This document shows, in pieces, positions 1 to 7,863 of a stretch of 40,696 nucleotides of DNA (its first letter is position 1; each line of letters begins with the position of its first letter). The notes beneath the pieces were generated by a model. It saw only the letters and a program-made list of their open reading frames with translations, made no database searches and was not told where the DNA came from. A program made the translations under genes and the position numbers. The stretch covers positions 1 to 40,696 of the forward strand of contig JAAYBI010000069.1 of the NCBI GenBank assembly GCA_012718915.1. Reading direction: 5' to 3'. The DNA comes from Clostridiaceae bacterium. Lineage in GTDB: Bacteria; Bacillota; Clostridia; Saccharofermentanales; Saccharofermentanaceae.

Positions 1-81
1 ATTGTCAAATAGCATAAATTTTTTTCGGAGCCAAACAGTAGAGATGTATATTTATCAAAATTTTCATGGATTTAGTAATAT

Positions 82-113
82 TTGGTCCTAAATGATTCAT
101 ATCGTATTATAAT
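82..113 (+). promoter_or_regulatory. Putative ilvE promoter
   Basis: A TTGGTC box (82-87) is followed after 17 bases by TATTAT (105-110), which overlaps a TATAAT at 108-113. The predicted RNA would start about 30 bases ahead of the ilvE start codon. No T-box or other leader fits in the short gap. The -35 is weak, so the call is tentative. Confidence 0.45.
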
Positions 114-143
114 ACCAATGAAAACGGCTAAGGAGGCTTCTTT

Positions 144-1214
144 ATGTTCCCATCGATTAAAATTACAAAAACCACTTCACCGCGCAGTAAGCCGGTTCCG
201 GGGCAAGCCTTGCCTTTCGGAAAGCACTTCACTGATCACATGTTTGTCATGGATTACGTGGAAGGTCAAGGTTGGATTAATCCGAGAATTGAGCCTTACG
301 GACCGATATCCATTGAACCGACTGCGATGGTCTTTCATTATGGGCAGGCCGTTTTTGAGGGACTAAAAGCTTATCGTTGCAGCGACGGATCTGTCAATTT
401 GTTTCGCCCGGAGCTCAATTATGAGCGACTTAACGAGTCTGACAATCGCTTGGTTATCCCTCATATTGATCCTGATTTTTGTGTCCATGCGACCAAAACG
501 CTGGTCGATCTTGATAAGGACTGGATTCCGACCGGCGAGTGCGAGTCGCTATACATTCGTCCTTTTGTTTTCGCGACAGATCCCTATCTTGGCGTCAGAC
601 CTTCCTCGACTTACAAATTTATGATTCTTCTTTCTCCTTCGGGCGCCTATTACCCGCAAGGAATCAATCCAATCAAGATTTATGTCGAGGAGACATATGT
701 CCGAGCTGTCAGAGGCGGCACCGGTTATACCAAGTGTGCCGGCAATTATGCTGCAAGCCTTATCGCTCAGCATAAAGCACACGAAAGCGGTTATGTTCAG
801 GTTCTTTGGCTCGATGGCATCGAGCAGAAATACATCGAAGAAGTCGGGTCAATGAACATGTTCTTTGTTATCGACGGTGTACTTGTAACGCCTGCTCTCA
901 ACGGTAGTATACTGCCCGGGATAACCCGTCGCACTTGCATTGAGCTTGCCAAATCACTCGGCATGGAAGTACAAGAACGACAGGTGTCCATCGATGAAAT
1001 TATTGCCGCCGGTCGTGATAATCGTCTGACCGAGGCTTTTGGAACCGGTACTGCAGCTGTTATATCTCCTGTGGGTGAGCTTAAGTACAAGGACGATGTC
1101 ATTATCATCAACAACAACTTAATCGGCCCGGTAGCTAAAATGGTGTACGACACAATCACCGGTGTTCAAAGCGGCAAACTTGAGGATCAATACGGTTGGG
1201 TGACCAAGGTCTGA
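144..1214 (+). CDS. ilvE: Branched-chain amino acid aminotransferase
   Basis: This cytosolic PLP enzyme transfers the amino group between glutamate and the 2-keto acids of leucine, isoleucine and valine, the last step of their synthesis. The 356-residue length and the N-terminal layout (DHMFVMDY near 31-38, FHYGQAVFEGLKAYR near 64-78) fit the longer class of bacterial BCATs. K197 in GYTKCAGNYAAS is the expected PLP lysine, and EVGSMNMFFV and the late GTGTAAVISPVG are further family motifs. ATG at 144 has AGGAGG at 131-136, 7 bases upstream. It stands alone with its own promoter and terminator, about 14 kb from the ilv/leu operon on the opposite strand, so it is probably regulated separately from that operon. 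Confidence 0.96.
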   Translation: MFPSIKITKTTSPRSKPVPGQALPFGKHFTDHMFVMDYVEGQGWINPRIEPYGPISIEPTAMVFHYGQAVFEGLKAYRCSDGSVNLFRPELNYERLNESDNRLVIPHIDPDFCVHATKTLVDLDKDWIPTGECESLYIRPFVFATDPYLGVRPSSTYKFMILLSPSGAYYPQGINPIKIYVEETYVRAVRGGTGYTKCAGNYAASLIAQHKAHESGYVQVLWLDGIEQKYIEEVGSMNMFFVIDGVLVTPALNGSILPGITRRTCIELAKSLGMEVQERQVSIDEIIAAGRDNRLTEAFGTGTAAVISPVGELKYKDDVIIINNNLIGPVAKMVYDTITGVQSGKLEDQYGWVTKV

Positions 1215-1241
1215 TTCTTATACTATTTCATAAATAAATAA

Positions 1242-1286
1242 GTTGTCTCAGTCGGCTTTTAAGGCCATTTGAGGCAACTTTTCTTT
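1242..1286 (+). terminator. Rho-independent terminator of ilvE
   Basis: GTTGTCTCA (1242-1250) pairs with TGAGGCAAC with one G-U pair. A smaller inner GGC/GCC helix is possible, and the stem is followed by TTTTCTTTT. It lies 27 bases after the ilvE stop and points in the direction of ilvE. Confidence 0.85.
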
Positions 1287-1314
1287 TGACTCGGACGATT
1301 TTTCTTTTTTTCGA

Positions 1315-1320
1315 TATAAT
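1315..1320 (+). promoter_or_regulatory. -10 box of the small XRE gene
   Basis: A perfect TATAAT sits 34 bases before the ATG at 1354. No good -35 is seen at normal spacing: TTGACT at 1286-1291 would need a 23-base spacer. The promoter may be intrinsically weak. Confidence 0.5.
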
Positions 1321-1321
1321 G

Positions 1322-1342
1322 ATTATGAATTAAATTCATAAT
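1322..1342. promoter_or_regulatory. Perfect 21-bp palindrome, candidate XRE operator
   Basis: ATTATGAATT, one central A, then AATTCATAAT: ten base pairs per arm without mismatch. It begins one base after TATAAT and ends just before the ribosome binding site, so it spans the predicted transcription start. A dimeric helix-turn-helix protein bound here would block initiation. Autoregulation by the XRE protein encoded immediately downstream is inferred from position. Confidence 0.6.
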
Positions 1343-1353
1343 TAGGGGGCCTT

Positions 1354-1542
1354 ATGAACGCATTTGAATACTATCGAAAAAGGTGCGGGATGAGCCAGCA
1401 GGAGGTCGCCACAAAACTCGGCCTTGATCAGACTGCGATCTCTGCTTGGGAAATGGGGAAGAAAATGCCTCGAGCCGAACGTATGCCGATTATTGCGGCG
1501 CTCTTTCAGTGTAGTATTGATGATCTTTATAAGATGCATTAG
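1354..1542 (+). CDS. Small XRE-family DNA-binding protein
   Basis: This 62-residue protein is essentially one helix-turn-helix domain. Residues 5-30 (YYRKRCGMSQQEVATKLGLDQ) give helices 1-2, AISAWEMGKKMPRAE gives the recognition helix and turn, and IIAALFQCSIDDLYKM is the closing helix pair. It has no sensing domain, so it probably acts as a simple dimeric repressor, or its activity is set by its level. The start codon follows AGGGGG at 1344-1349 with a short 4-base gap. The palindrome just upstream suggests it represses itself; whether it controls the RDD gene downstream is unknown, because that gene has its own promoter. Confidence 0.85.
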   Translation: MNAFEYYRKRCGMSQQEVATKLGLDQTAISAWEMGKKMPRAERMPIIAALFQCSIDDLYKMH

Positions 1543-1596
1543 ATTCAGTATTATAAAGTTCAAACCAATATCGCGGCCATAATATCTAGGAAAAAT

Positions 1597-1625
1597 TTGA
1601 CGAATAGAATCATAAATGATACGAT
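1597..1625 (+). promoter_or_regulatory. Putative promoter of the RDD gene
   Basis: TTGACG (1597-1602), a 17-base spacer, then TACGAT (1620-1625). It lies about 68 bases before the ATG at 1693, which supports that start over the longer reading frame opening at 1597. Confidence 0.55.
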
Positions 1626-1692
1626 TACGTATTATTATCAAAGAAATAATTGCGTGCTCTTCACACAGATCAAACAGACGGAGGCTCCTCCC

Positions 1693-2247
1693 ATGAACGA
1701 CGCTCCCTTTTCTCGTCGATTTGCTGCCCTTTTCCTTGATCTGATCATCGTTGCTTCATTGTTGTGCGGTATTGTTTATCTCCTTGAATACTATTCGATT
1801 TTTAGCATAACTGTTCGCTTTTCCCGGGGAGAATCCACTGCATATTTGCAAGTTTACGTCTTCTACATTTGTTTTTACTTTATTTATGAATTATTGAGTA
1901 CTCTCCTACTACGTGCTACCCCGGGCAAAATCTTAGCAAATATTGAAACTGAATTTCCCGGCGAATTATTCATCGCTCGTTCCATTCTTCGCTCATTCTT
2001 AAAAACGTTAACAATTGCACTTGCACCGATAGGAATTCCCGTAAGCCTCATCTTTGGTCTTTCACAAAGCTCCGGTGTCGTCCACGATGCAATTTGCAAA
2101 TCCCAGGTTACCAACGAAACCAGATGCCCGAGGCTTTTTGGCATTCTTATTTTTGCCCTTTCAGTATCATGCTTTATCGTTTTTTACTTGCACTTTCAAG
2201 TGTATTTTTTCGATTTTCGCTCATTAAAAATGCCAACGCTTTACTAA
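1693..2247 (+). CDS. RDD family membrane protein
   Basis: A 184-residue integral membrane protein. The N-terminus (SRRFAALFLDLIIVASLL) carries the Arg and Asp that give RDD proteins their name, followed by hydrophobic segments near residues 13-35, 54-75, 110-130 and 155-175. TPGKILANIE after the second segment is the usual RDD signature. RDD proteins are poorly characterised; some have been linked to ion transport, but nothing here fixes a substrate. ATG at 1693 has GGAGG at 1680-1684, whereas an upstream in-frame TTG at 1597 has no ribosome binding site and overlaps the -35 box. A strong terminator follows. Confidence 0.85.
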   Translation: MNDAPFSRRFAALFLDLIIVASLLCGIVYLLEYYSIFSITVRFSRGESTAYLQVYVFYICFYFIYELLSTLLLRATPGKILANIETEFPGELFIARSILRSFLKTLTIALAPIGIPVSLIFGLSQSSGVVHDAICKSQVTNETRCPRLFGILIFALSVSCFIVFYLHFQVYFFDFRSLKMPTLY

Positions 2248-2277
2248 GTGGAACCAACTAGTATTCATTGAAATCAG

Positions 2278-2300
2278 CGACGCGAAAGCGTCGTTTTTTT
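2278..2300 (+). terminator. Rho-independent terminator after the RDD gene
   Basis: CGACGC (2278-2283), GAAA tetraloop, GCGTCG (2288-2293), then seven T (2294-2300). It is a textbook terminator for the + strand. Its T-run overlaps the stop codon of the convergent oxidoreductase gene. Confidence 0.93.
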
Positions 2301-3342
2301 ATTGTTCTTGGGGGAATATCATTTGCCATTGGAAACGAAGTAAATCCATCGTTTTCATAACATGTAATGTATCGGACAGCGGCATAATCGGATTCTCTTT
2401 CCATCCATTATTCAGACAATTCAAGAATGACTTTATCTCACAAGAATAACCTAAATCAACCATTTCAGGAATAAACAACTCAATCGCGTCTCTTTTCATA
2501 ACAATTGCCGGCTCTGCCGGCGGATATAATGTAGCCGATTGGCCCGCAAAAAAATTTGCGATTTCGATTGATCCTTCTTGACCGATAATCAACATACGAT
2601 TTGTCATATTCTTATCAATCGATACTGTTGTATAAGCCGTCACATGATCTTGACCAAATGCGTTTTCGGTCATTTTATAACGGAGCATTGCGTCAAAAGA
2701 GATATCAACGCCTGTACTTGCCTTCGCCACAAAACTCTTGCAATCGATTGGCTCTCCGCCAAATAGCATATTGAAAAACGATATCGGATAGACGCCCAAA
2801 TCAAGCAAGGCGCCTCCTCCGTTTTGAAACGACAGCGTCCGATGCTCGGGACGGTCAATCAGCGCCATGCCAAAATCAGCAATTGCGTGTAAAGGCTGAC
2901 CGATGCGACCATCCTTAATCCAAGAAACAACCTTTTGCGTAACGGGCAAGAATCGCGTCCACATCGCTTCCATCAGTAAGACATTGTTTTCACGGGCACA
3001 ATCTATCATCTGCTCCGCTTCTTGAGCATTGAGAGCAAAGGGTTTTTCGCAAATAACAGGTTTTTTATGTCGAAGAAACAAGAGCGCCGTTGCGCAGTGT
3101 GCATCGTTTAGATTGGAAATATACACTGCGTCAATATTCGGATCCAAAGCCATTTCTTCATAACTTCCATATGCTTTTGCAGCGGGATATTTCGAAATAT
3201 ACTTATCGATAAAACTTTTAGCTCTGGCTACGTCTTTGGATGCGGCGCCGGCAAGAACAACATTCGGAGTAACCATAAGGCCTTGAAGGAATTTTTCGGC
3301 TATCACACCCGGACCGGCTATACCAAATCGATATTTTTCCAT
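2299..3342 (-). CDS. Gfo/Idh/MocA family NAD(P)-dependent oxidoreductase
   Basis: A predicted cytosolic dehydrogenase of 347 residues acting on a sugar, inositol or related polyol; the substrate cannot be read from sequence. The N-terminal Rossmann motif is FGIAGPGVIAEKFLQG (residues 5-20). AVYISNLNDAH and VICEKPFALNAQEAE match the family's conserved EKP segment, and GGGALLDLGVYPISF opens the substrate-binding domain. ATG at 3342 is preceded by GGAGG; a longer frame to 3405 lacks a ribosome binding site and adds a non-homologous tail. The gene is transcribed divergently from the small beta-sandwich gene at 3458 and seems monocistronic. Confidence 0.9.
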   Translation of the reverse strand: MEKYRFGIAGPGVIAEKFLQGLMVTPNVVLAGAASKDVARAKSFIDKYISKYPAAKAYGSYEEMALDPNIDAVYISNLNDAHCATALLFLRHKKPVICEKPFALNAQEAEQMIDCARENNVLLMEAMWTRFLPVTQKVVSWIKDGRIGQPLHAIADFGMALIDRPEHRTLSFQNGGGALLDLGVYPISFFNMLFGGEPIDCKSFVAKASTGVDISFDAMLRYKMTENAFGQDHVTAYTTVSIDKNMTNRMLIIGQEGSIEIANFFAGQSATLYPPAEPAIVMKRDAIELFIPEMVDLGYSCEIKSFLNCLNNGWKENPIMPLSDTLHVMKTMDLLRFQWQMIFPQEQ

Positions 3343-3388
3343 TTTGCCTCCGATAATTAATGTAAAGCAACATAATAATGTCTGTTGC

Positions 3389-3417
3389 TTGCAAGAGTGA
3401 GCCATCTTTTCTATACT
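3389..3417 (+). promoter_or_regulatory. Promoter of the 3458 gene
   Basis: TTGCAA (3389-3394), a 17-base spacer, TATACT (3412-3417). The ATG is 41 bases beyond the -10 and has GAGGG ahead of it. Confidence 0.65.
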
Positions 3418-3457
3418 ATATCATCAATAGAAAAAACAAATCAATGAGGGTGTAAAT

Positions 3458-3913
3458 ATGACCAACGATATTGATCACAATTTGAACCAAACCAATCCGT
3501 CTGAAAATCGATTCATCTCAGGAGATAGATTTGACGGATTAATTGTATCAGATTACGTTGACAACATTTATGAAATGTCGACAGATGATACTACCGTAGT
3601 CGTCACCCAAAGAGTAATTTCGAAAGCATCGGATCGCTTGTGCTTAGGATTTCTTTTTCAGTGTACGCAGCCGGCACGCTTTCGATTAGATGTTTTGATT
3701 CCGGAGAATTGCATCAATGCGAATGTCTCTCTAAACGATCACGAATTAATCGGATACTTTTCAGAAGACCTGCCCGATAACCCCGAGTTCGTCATCAAGC
3801 CGACTTGCGACGGCAAAGACAAAGTCTCGACTTTGAAGCCCGGCGAATTCCAGTCGATTAATTTCCGATGGGAATCCGGCGACGTATTGAAGTTTTTCTT
3901 CTATTTCAATTGA
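3458..3913 (+). CDS. Small protein resembling the GH127 C-terminal beta-sandwich
   Basis: I do not recognise this 151-residue protein as a named family. Its second half follows the order of conserved elements in the beta-sandwich of GH127 (DUF1680) beta-L-arabinofuranosidases: RFRLDVLIP (74-82) resembles the strand with the consensus l.lRIP.W, NVSLN (89-93) resembles the v.vNG turn, and INFRWESGDVLKFFF (134-148) resembles the i.R.W..GD.v.l.l strand. It has no signal peptide, membrane segment or catalytic domain. It could be a free-standing carbohydrate-binding or accessory protein, a remnant of a larger enzyme, or coincidence of beta-rich sequence. GAGGG precedes the start and it has a good promoter, so it looks like an expressed gene. 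Confidence 0.7.
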   Translation: MTNDIDHNLNQTNPSENRFISGDRFDGLIVSDYVDNIYEMSTDDTTVVVTQRVISKASDRLCLGFLFQCTQPARFRLDVLIPENCINANVSLNDHELIGYFSEDLPDNPEFVIKPTCDGKDKVSTLKPGEFQSINFRWESGDVLKFFFYFN

Positions 3914-3928
3914 TATGCAATTCAGAAA

Positions 3929-5179
3929 TTATTCCGATTCGGTTTCTTTTGCACGAGGATCTTTTGCTACTTCAACTGTGTGTATCGGATCTAAGCGCAC
4001 TCCTTTATCGTACGAGGATGTCGGAACGCAGTTGTGAGAACCCTTGTACACTGACTCTAATAGAATGAACGCTACATTGTTAATTCGTTTCTCAAGCTGT
4101 TCCTTGCCGATTTCTTCTAACAAAAGGGTCGACGAATCCTGTATTGTCCCTCGAACAAAGCCTCCTGTGCGCTGAAGGTTCAGATTCTTTGTCTCTTTCA
4201 TTTGCTCAACCACCGGAAAATTATAATCATACGACTCAATAAACACGACCGGCACATTTTTTGCATCAAAAGGCAAATGATCGGAAGGCGTTAACGTCAC
4301 TTCTCGATAAATATCAACCTGACTATCACCGTTGACATCTACATAAGCTCCGGACATGTTGTATAGCAAATCCACTCCATTCTTCGAATTCAACATGTTG
4401 TCATAGACAACATCGTATGCTTCATAGAGTTTTCTGCGTTTCTCATACTTTTTACCCGGCTCCAATGAATTGCGTCCGGAGCTGGCATAAAGCTTATCTC
4501 CGGCATAAATACTTTCTATGCAATACATGACTTCTAGAGACAAGAAAGCCTCCTGATCCATCGAACCCAAAAAGAAATCTGAACCGGCGTAATTTGAAGA
4601 CGATGCTCCGAAAAACACCAGAACAACATCGTAAGCGTAGTTGTAGTTGACTGCTTGCTTAGCAAAAGTCATCAGCGCCGCCACACCGGAAGCATTATTT
4701 TGCAAGCCGTTATAATGTGGCAGGATCTCGCCCTCAGCGGGTTCGAAAAACGCCGGCTGAGGCGTATCATAATGTGCTCCGATCACGACTGTTTTTCGAA
4801 TCGGCAGATATTTCTCATCTGTTTCCCGCCGCATAAAACCTTCGCCCTCAATCCGGACTATATAATTCTGCGATGAAAGACCCTCAACAGAAAAATTCTG
4901 AGTTTCTACTTCGTAACCCATACTGATTAATTCGTCTCGGATCATCTCCCCGGCTTGCTTCTCTTGATATGAAAAAGAGTGACGGTTCGGGTAAGTGGTT
5001 GCCAGTTTCAGCGCGAATTCAGAGCCGTAATCCCCGTAAGCGGCGGGCTTGATATCTTCGTTGGCTGTATCAGAGCATGCACTTAAAGATATCGAAACCA
5101 GCGAAATGATTACGAGTAACATCGGTAAAAATCGTCCGGAAATTTTACTGAGTTTTTCAGTCGTTTTATGGATTGTCAT
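3929..5179 (-). CDS. M28-peptidase-like lipoprotein, catalytic residues replaced
   Basis: A 416-residue exported protein. The N-terminal hydrophobic stretch ends in a lipobox (ISLSAC), so Cys35 is the predicted lipid-anchored residue. The body aligns with family M28 zinc aminopeptidases: VVIGAHYDTPQ, then NGLQNNASGVAALM, then VFFGASSSNYAGSDFF, then SDHLPFDAKNVPVVFIE. Family members normally have DN(A/G)SG, an EE pair and an Asp before the strand; here these read NNASG (Asn161), SS (193-194) and Glu222. Only the first His (136) and last His (301) persist, so zinc binding and hydrolysis are unlikely. ATG at 5179 has GAGGT upstream; an in-frame ATG at 5191 has no such site. It lies 8 bases after the AroB-like gene and is probably co-transcribed with it. 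It may be a binding or scaffold protein. Confidence 0.85.
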   Translation of the reverse strand: MTIHKTTEKLSKISGRFLPMLLVIISLVSISLSACSDTANEDIKPAAYGDYGSEFALKLATTYPNRHSFSYQEKQAGEMIRDELISMGYEVETQNFSVEGLSSQNYIVRIEGEGFMRRETDEKYLPIRKTVVIGAHYDTPQPAFFEPAEGEILPHYNGLQNNASGVAALMTFAKQAVNYNYAYDVVLVFFGASSSNYAGSDFFLGSMDQEAFLSLEVMYCIESIYAGDKLYASSGRNSLEPGKKYEKRRKLYEAYDVVYDNMLNSKNGVDLLYNMSGAYVDVNGDSQVDIYREVTLTPSDHLPFDAKNVPVVFIESYDYNFPVVEQMKETKNLNLQRTGGFVRGTIQDSSTLLLEEIGKEQLEKRINNVAFILLESVYKGSHNCVPTSSYDKGVRLDPIHTVEVAKDPRAKETESE

Positions 5180-5187
5180 TATATACC

Positions 5188-6198
5188 TCATGTTGATAAT
5201 ATCATGCCGAGAGTGCGGTCAAAGTAAGATTGAGCCATCATTTTATTCATTCGCACGGGCCCGACAGAACCGTTATTATCTTTCATCATAATGGAAACGG
5301 AATCTTCTTGATAGTCCAATCGGCTGAGAATCCTTTTTGTCAAAGTTTCGCGAGATACACCATCTAATCTTATTGGTAGTTCAAGACGACGATAAAGCTC
5401 TTCAAACTTTGGTGAACCATTCATTGCCATCAGAGAAAGCGCCAGCGCTTCACCGGAATTGTACTTCAAAAATCGAAAATGCGTCTCGATAGCATCAGCG
5501 ATTTCTTTCCCGTAACACAATAGTTGCGGTTTCTCTTTTCGGATCTTCATTCCCGATCGAATGGCCGCCTCAATTAATCCGGTTAAATCACCGGGAACGG
5601 AAAGCCTCGTCAGTAATTCTTTGTCGACCAGCAATCCGTATAGAATAATCTGGGCGGTGCCGTTATTTATGATACGCTTCGAAAGCGACTGAAGAAAAGC
5701 GATGTCGATGATAACGTCGCTGACCTGAGCCTCAATCTGCAACAAATCCTTGTGACTTTGAAAACTCAAGTAAGCCTTGTTATTCTGAGATACTTCAACC
5801 ATCGAAAGTAGTGTAGTCGGTACAATGAGCGTTTGCATCGGTCGGTTTAGAATCCCGATGACGAAACGCGCGACGTCAATGAGTCCACCGCCACCCAAAA
5901 CAATCAGCAAATCGCGAGGACCGAATTCGATATCCAATAACCTCTCAATAATTGGCTTAATCGCGTCAATGGTCTTGGACATGGTGTTGCCATCTGCAAT
6001 GATTATAGATGGGTTTGTAACAATCGGACTTAGATGCTCGACTAATTCTTTCAGATAGTATCCCGATACTTCGCGATCCGTGAGAATAACAACTCTCGGT
6101 TGCGTAGTGAGTTTCAAAATATGCTCTGAAATGGAAGCCTTGGCAATATTATGACCAATAACAGCCCATTTGCCACTGCCGATATCCATGCGATTCAC
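5188..6198 (-). CDS. 3-dehydroquinate-synthase-like protein lacking metal ligands
   Basis: A 336-residue protein with the fold and motif order of AroB and related sugar-phosphate cyclases: a nucleotide-binding GGGGLIDVARF (about 102-112), then PTTLLSMVEVSQNNK, then FLQSLSKRIINNGTAQIILYG. The AroB zinc ligands are Glu in AEVIK, the first His in GHTFGHAIE and His in HGEAV. The equivalents here are Gln183, Lys231 and Ser248, the second His of GHTFGHAIE is Asp235, and VGGK is QNNK. Cyclase activity is therefore unlikely. The GTG start at 6198 sits 8 bases after GGAGG; TTG at 6213 and ATG at 6189 fit less well. It is the first gene of a unit with the M28-like lipoprotein and is divergent from gltX. 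A degenerate Fe-alcohol-dehydrogenase relative is an alternative reading. Confidence 0.82.
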   Translation of the reverse strand: MNRMDIGSGKWAVIGHNIAKASISEHILKLTTQPRVVILTDREVSGYYLKELVEHLSPIVTNPSIIIADGNTMSKTIDAIKPIIERLLDIEFGPRDLLIVLGGGGLIDVARFVIGILNRPMQTLIVPTTLLSMVEVSQNNKAYLSFQSHKDLLQIEAQVSDVIIDIAFLQSLSKRIINNGTAQIILYGLLVDKELLTRLSVPGDLTGLIEAAIRSGMKIRKEKPQLLCYGKEIADAIETHFRFLKYNSGEALALSLMAMNGSPKFEELYRRLELPIRLDGVSRETLTKRILSRLDYQEDSVSIMMKDNNGSVGPVRMNKMMAQSYFDRTLGMILST

Positions 6199-6353
6199 TT
6201 GATTGACCTCCAAAATTTCGCTAATGATAATAATATCACTTTTATTAATGCTCTGTGAATAGATATATCTTTATTCCACAGCGCTTTTCGTGTTTCTGAA
6301 ACGCGATTTTAATGGTAATATATGTATTTAGTATTACAGTGATGAGGTGTTCT

Positions 6354-7844
6354 ATGCCAAATTCAGCCATAATTTTTTCAGGCGTTCGCACTCGATTTGC
6401 GCCAAGCCCAACCGGATTTATGCACGTCGGAAATCTTCGCACGGCACTTTATGAATACTTGCTCGCCAAGTCCATGGGCGGAAGTTTCGTATTGAGAATT
6501 GAAGACACAGATCGTGAACGCCTCGTTGAAGGCGCAACGGACACTATTTTTCAGACTCTTAAGTGTGCCGGCCTGATCCATGACGAAGGTCCTGATATCG
6601 GAGGTCCCTGTGGTCCCTACGTACAAAGCGAGCGCATGCACCTTTATCGCCCGTATGCCGAGCAATTAGTTCGCGAGGGTAAAGCATATTACTGTTTTTG
6701 TACAAAGGAGCGTCTTGATCAACTAAGACTCTCTTCCGACAATCCTGATTCTGCAGGATATGATCGTCACTGCAGAACATTAAGCGACGATTTGGTCGCA
6801 GAGCAGCTTGCGTTGAATATGCCTCACGTCATTCGTCAGAAAGTCCCCCTTGAAGGCGTTACGACATTTTTTGATCATGTTTACGGTGAAATCAGCGTTC
6901 CTAATAAAGACTTAGAGGATCAGGTTCTTATTAAGGCAGATGGTTTCCCTACCTATAATTTTGCCAATATTGTCGACGACCATTTAATGGGTATTACTCA
7001 CGTTGTACGCGGAAGTGAATACTTGTCTTCGACGCCCAAGTATAATCTTCTGTATCAGGCATTTGGCTGGAACATTCCTGAGTATGTTCACCTTCCTCTG
7101 ATTCAAGGCAAAAACCCGGACGGTACCGTATCCAAACTTTCCAAGCGACACGGAGCTACCGGTTTTGAAGACTTAGTCGCCGAAGGATATTTACCGGAAG
7201 CCATAATCAATTATATTGCATTATTAGGTTGGTGCCCGAAAGACAACACCCAAGAAGTCTTTTCTCTGGAAGAATTGGTTCGTGCTTTTTCGATAGATGG
7301 GATAAGCAAGTCTCCGGCAACCTTCGATTATGACAAACTGGATTGGTTTAATTCAGAGTACATTCGTGCTATGGACGCGAGGGCTTTTTATGAACATGCT
7401 GCGCCGTATTACCGCCAACTTGGCGTTGACGAAGCTCTTAGCGCGACTTTACTCGAGGTATTACAGCCTCGAATCACAAAGTTCATAGAAATACCCGAAA
7501 AAATTTCTTATGTAAAAGCATTGCCTGAATATGATCTCAGTCTTTTCGAGCACAAGAAAAGCAAATCTACCATTGAAACGTCAATATCCATGTTAGGAAA
7601 ACTCACTGATCTTCTTTCTGACATATCAGAATGGAATAAAGATTCGCTGATGAGCCGCCTTACCGCTTTAGCAGAATCCGAAGGAGTCAAAAACGCACTT
7701 GTCATGTGGCCTTTGCGTATTGCAGTTACAGGAACCCTTGTAACCCCGGGTGGTGCGGTTGAGGCCTTATTGCTGATTGGACAGAAAGAATCGTTAAATC
7801 GAATAGAAATAGCAAGAGCGAGACTTTCAATATTTAACAATTAA
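6354..7844 (+). CDS. gltX: Glutamyl-tRNA synthetase
   Basis: Class I aminoacyl-tRNA synthetase that charges tRNA-Glu. The 496-residue protein opens with TRFAPSPTGFMHVGNLRTAL (the HIGH motif reads HVGN), has the GluRS segment LRIEDTDRERLVEGA, and carries the KMSKS-type motif VSKLSKRHGA. The C-terminal half is the alpha-helical anticodon-binding domain. ATG at 6354 follows GAGG with a 6-base gap; the earlier in-frame ATG at 6312 has no ribosome binding site and precedes the conserved N-terminus by 20 residues. glnS follows 19 bases downstream in the same direction, so the two are probably one transcript. Confidence 0.97.
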   Translation: MPNSAIIFSGVRTRFAPSPTGFMHVGNLRTALYEYLLAKSMGGSFVLRIEDTDRERLVEGATDTIFQTLKCAGLIHDEGPDIGGPCGPYVQSERMHLYRPYAEQLVREGKAYYCFCTKERLDQLRLSSDNPDSAGYDRHCRTLSDDLVAEQLALNMPHVIRQKVPLEGVTTFFDHVYGEISVPNKDLEDQVLIKADGFPTYNFANIVDDHLMGITHVVRGSEYLSSTPKYNLLYQAFGWNIPEYVHLPLIQGKNPDGTVSKLSKRHGATGFEDLVAEGYLPEAIINYIALLGWCPKDNTQEVFSLEELVRAFSIDGISKSPATFDYDKLDWFNSEYIRAMDARAFYEHAAPYYRQLGVDEALSATLLEVLQPRITKFIEIPEKISYVKALPEYDLSLFEHKKSKSTIETSISMLGKLTDLLSDISEWNKDSLMSRLTALAESEGVKNALVMWPLRIAVTGTLVTPGGAVEALLLIGQKESLNRIEIARARLSIFNN

Positions 7845-7863
7845 TAAACCGAAGAGGTGTGAG

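Noticed and set aside
3929-6198. Treating the M28-like and AroB-like genes as pseudogenes
   Set aside because: Both frames are full length with good ribosome binding sites and no stop or frameshift; loss is confined to active-site residues.
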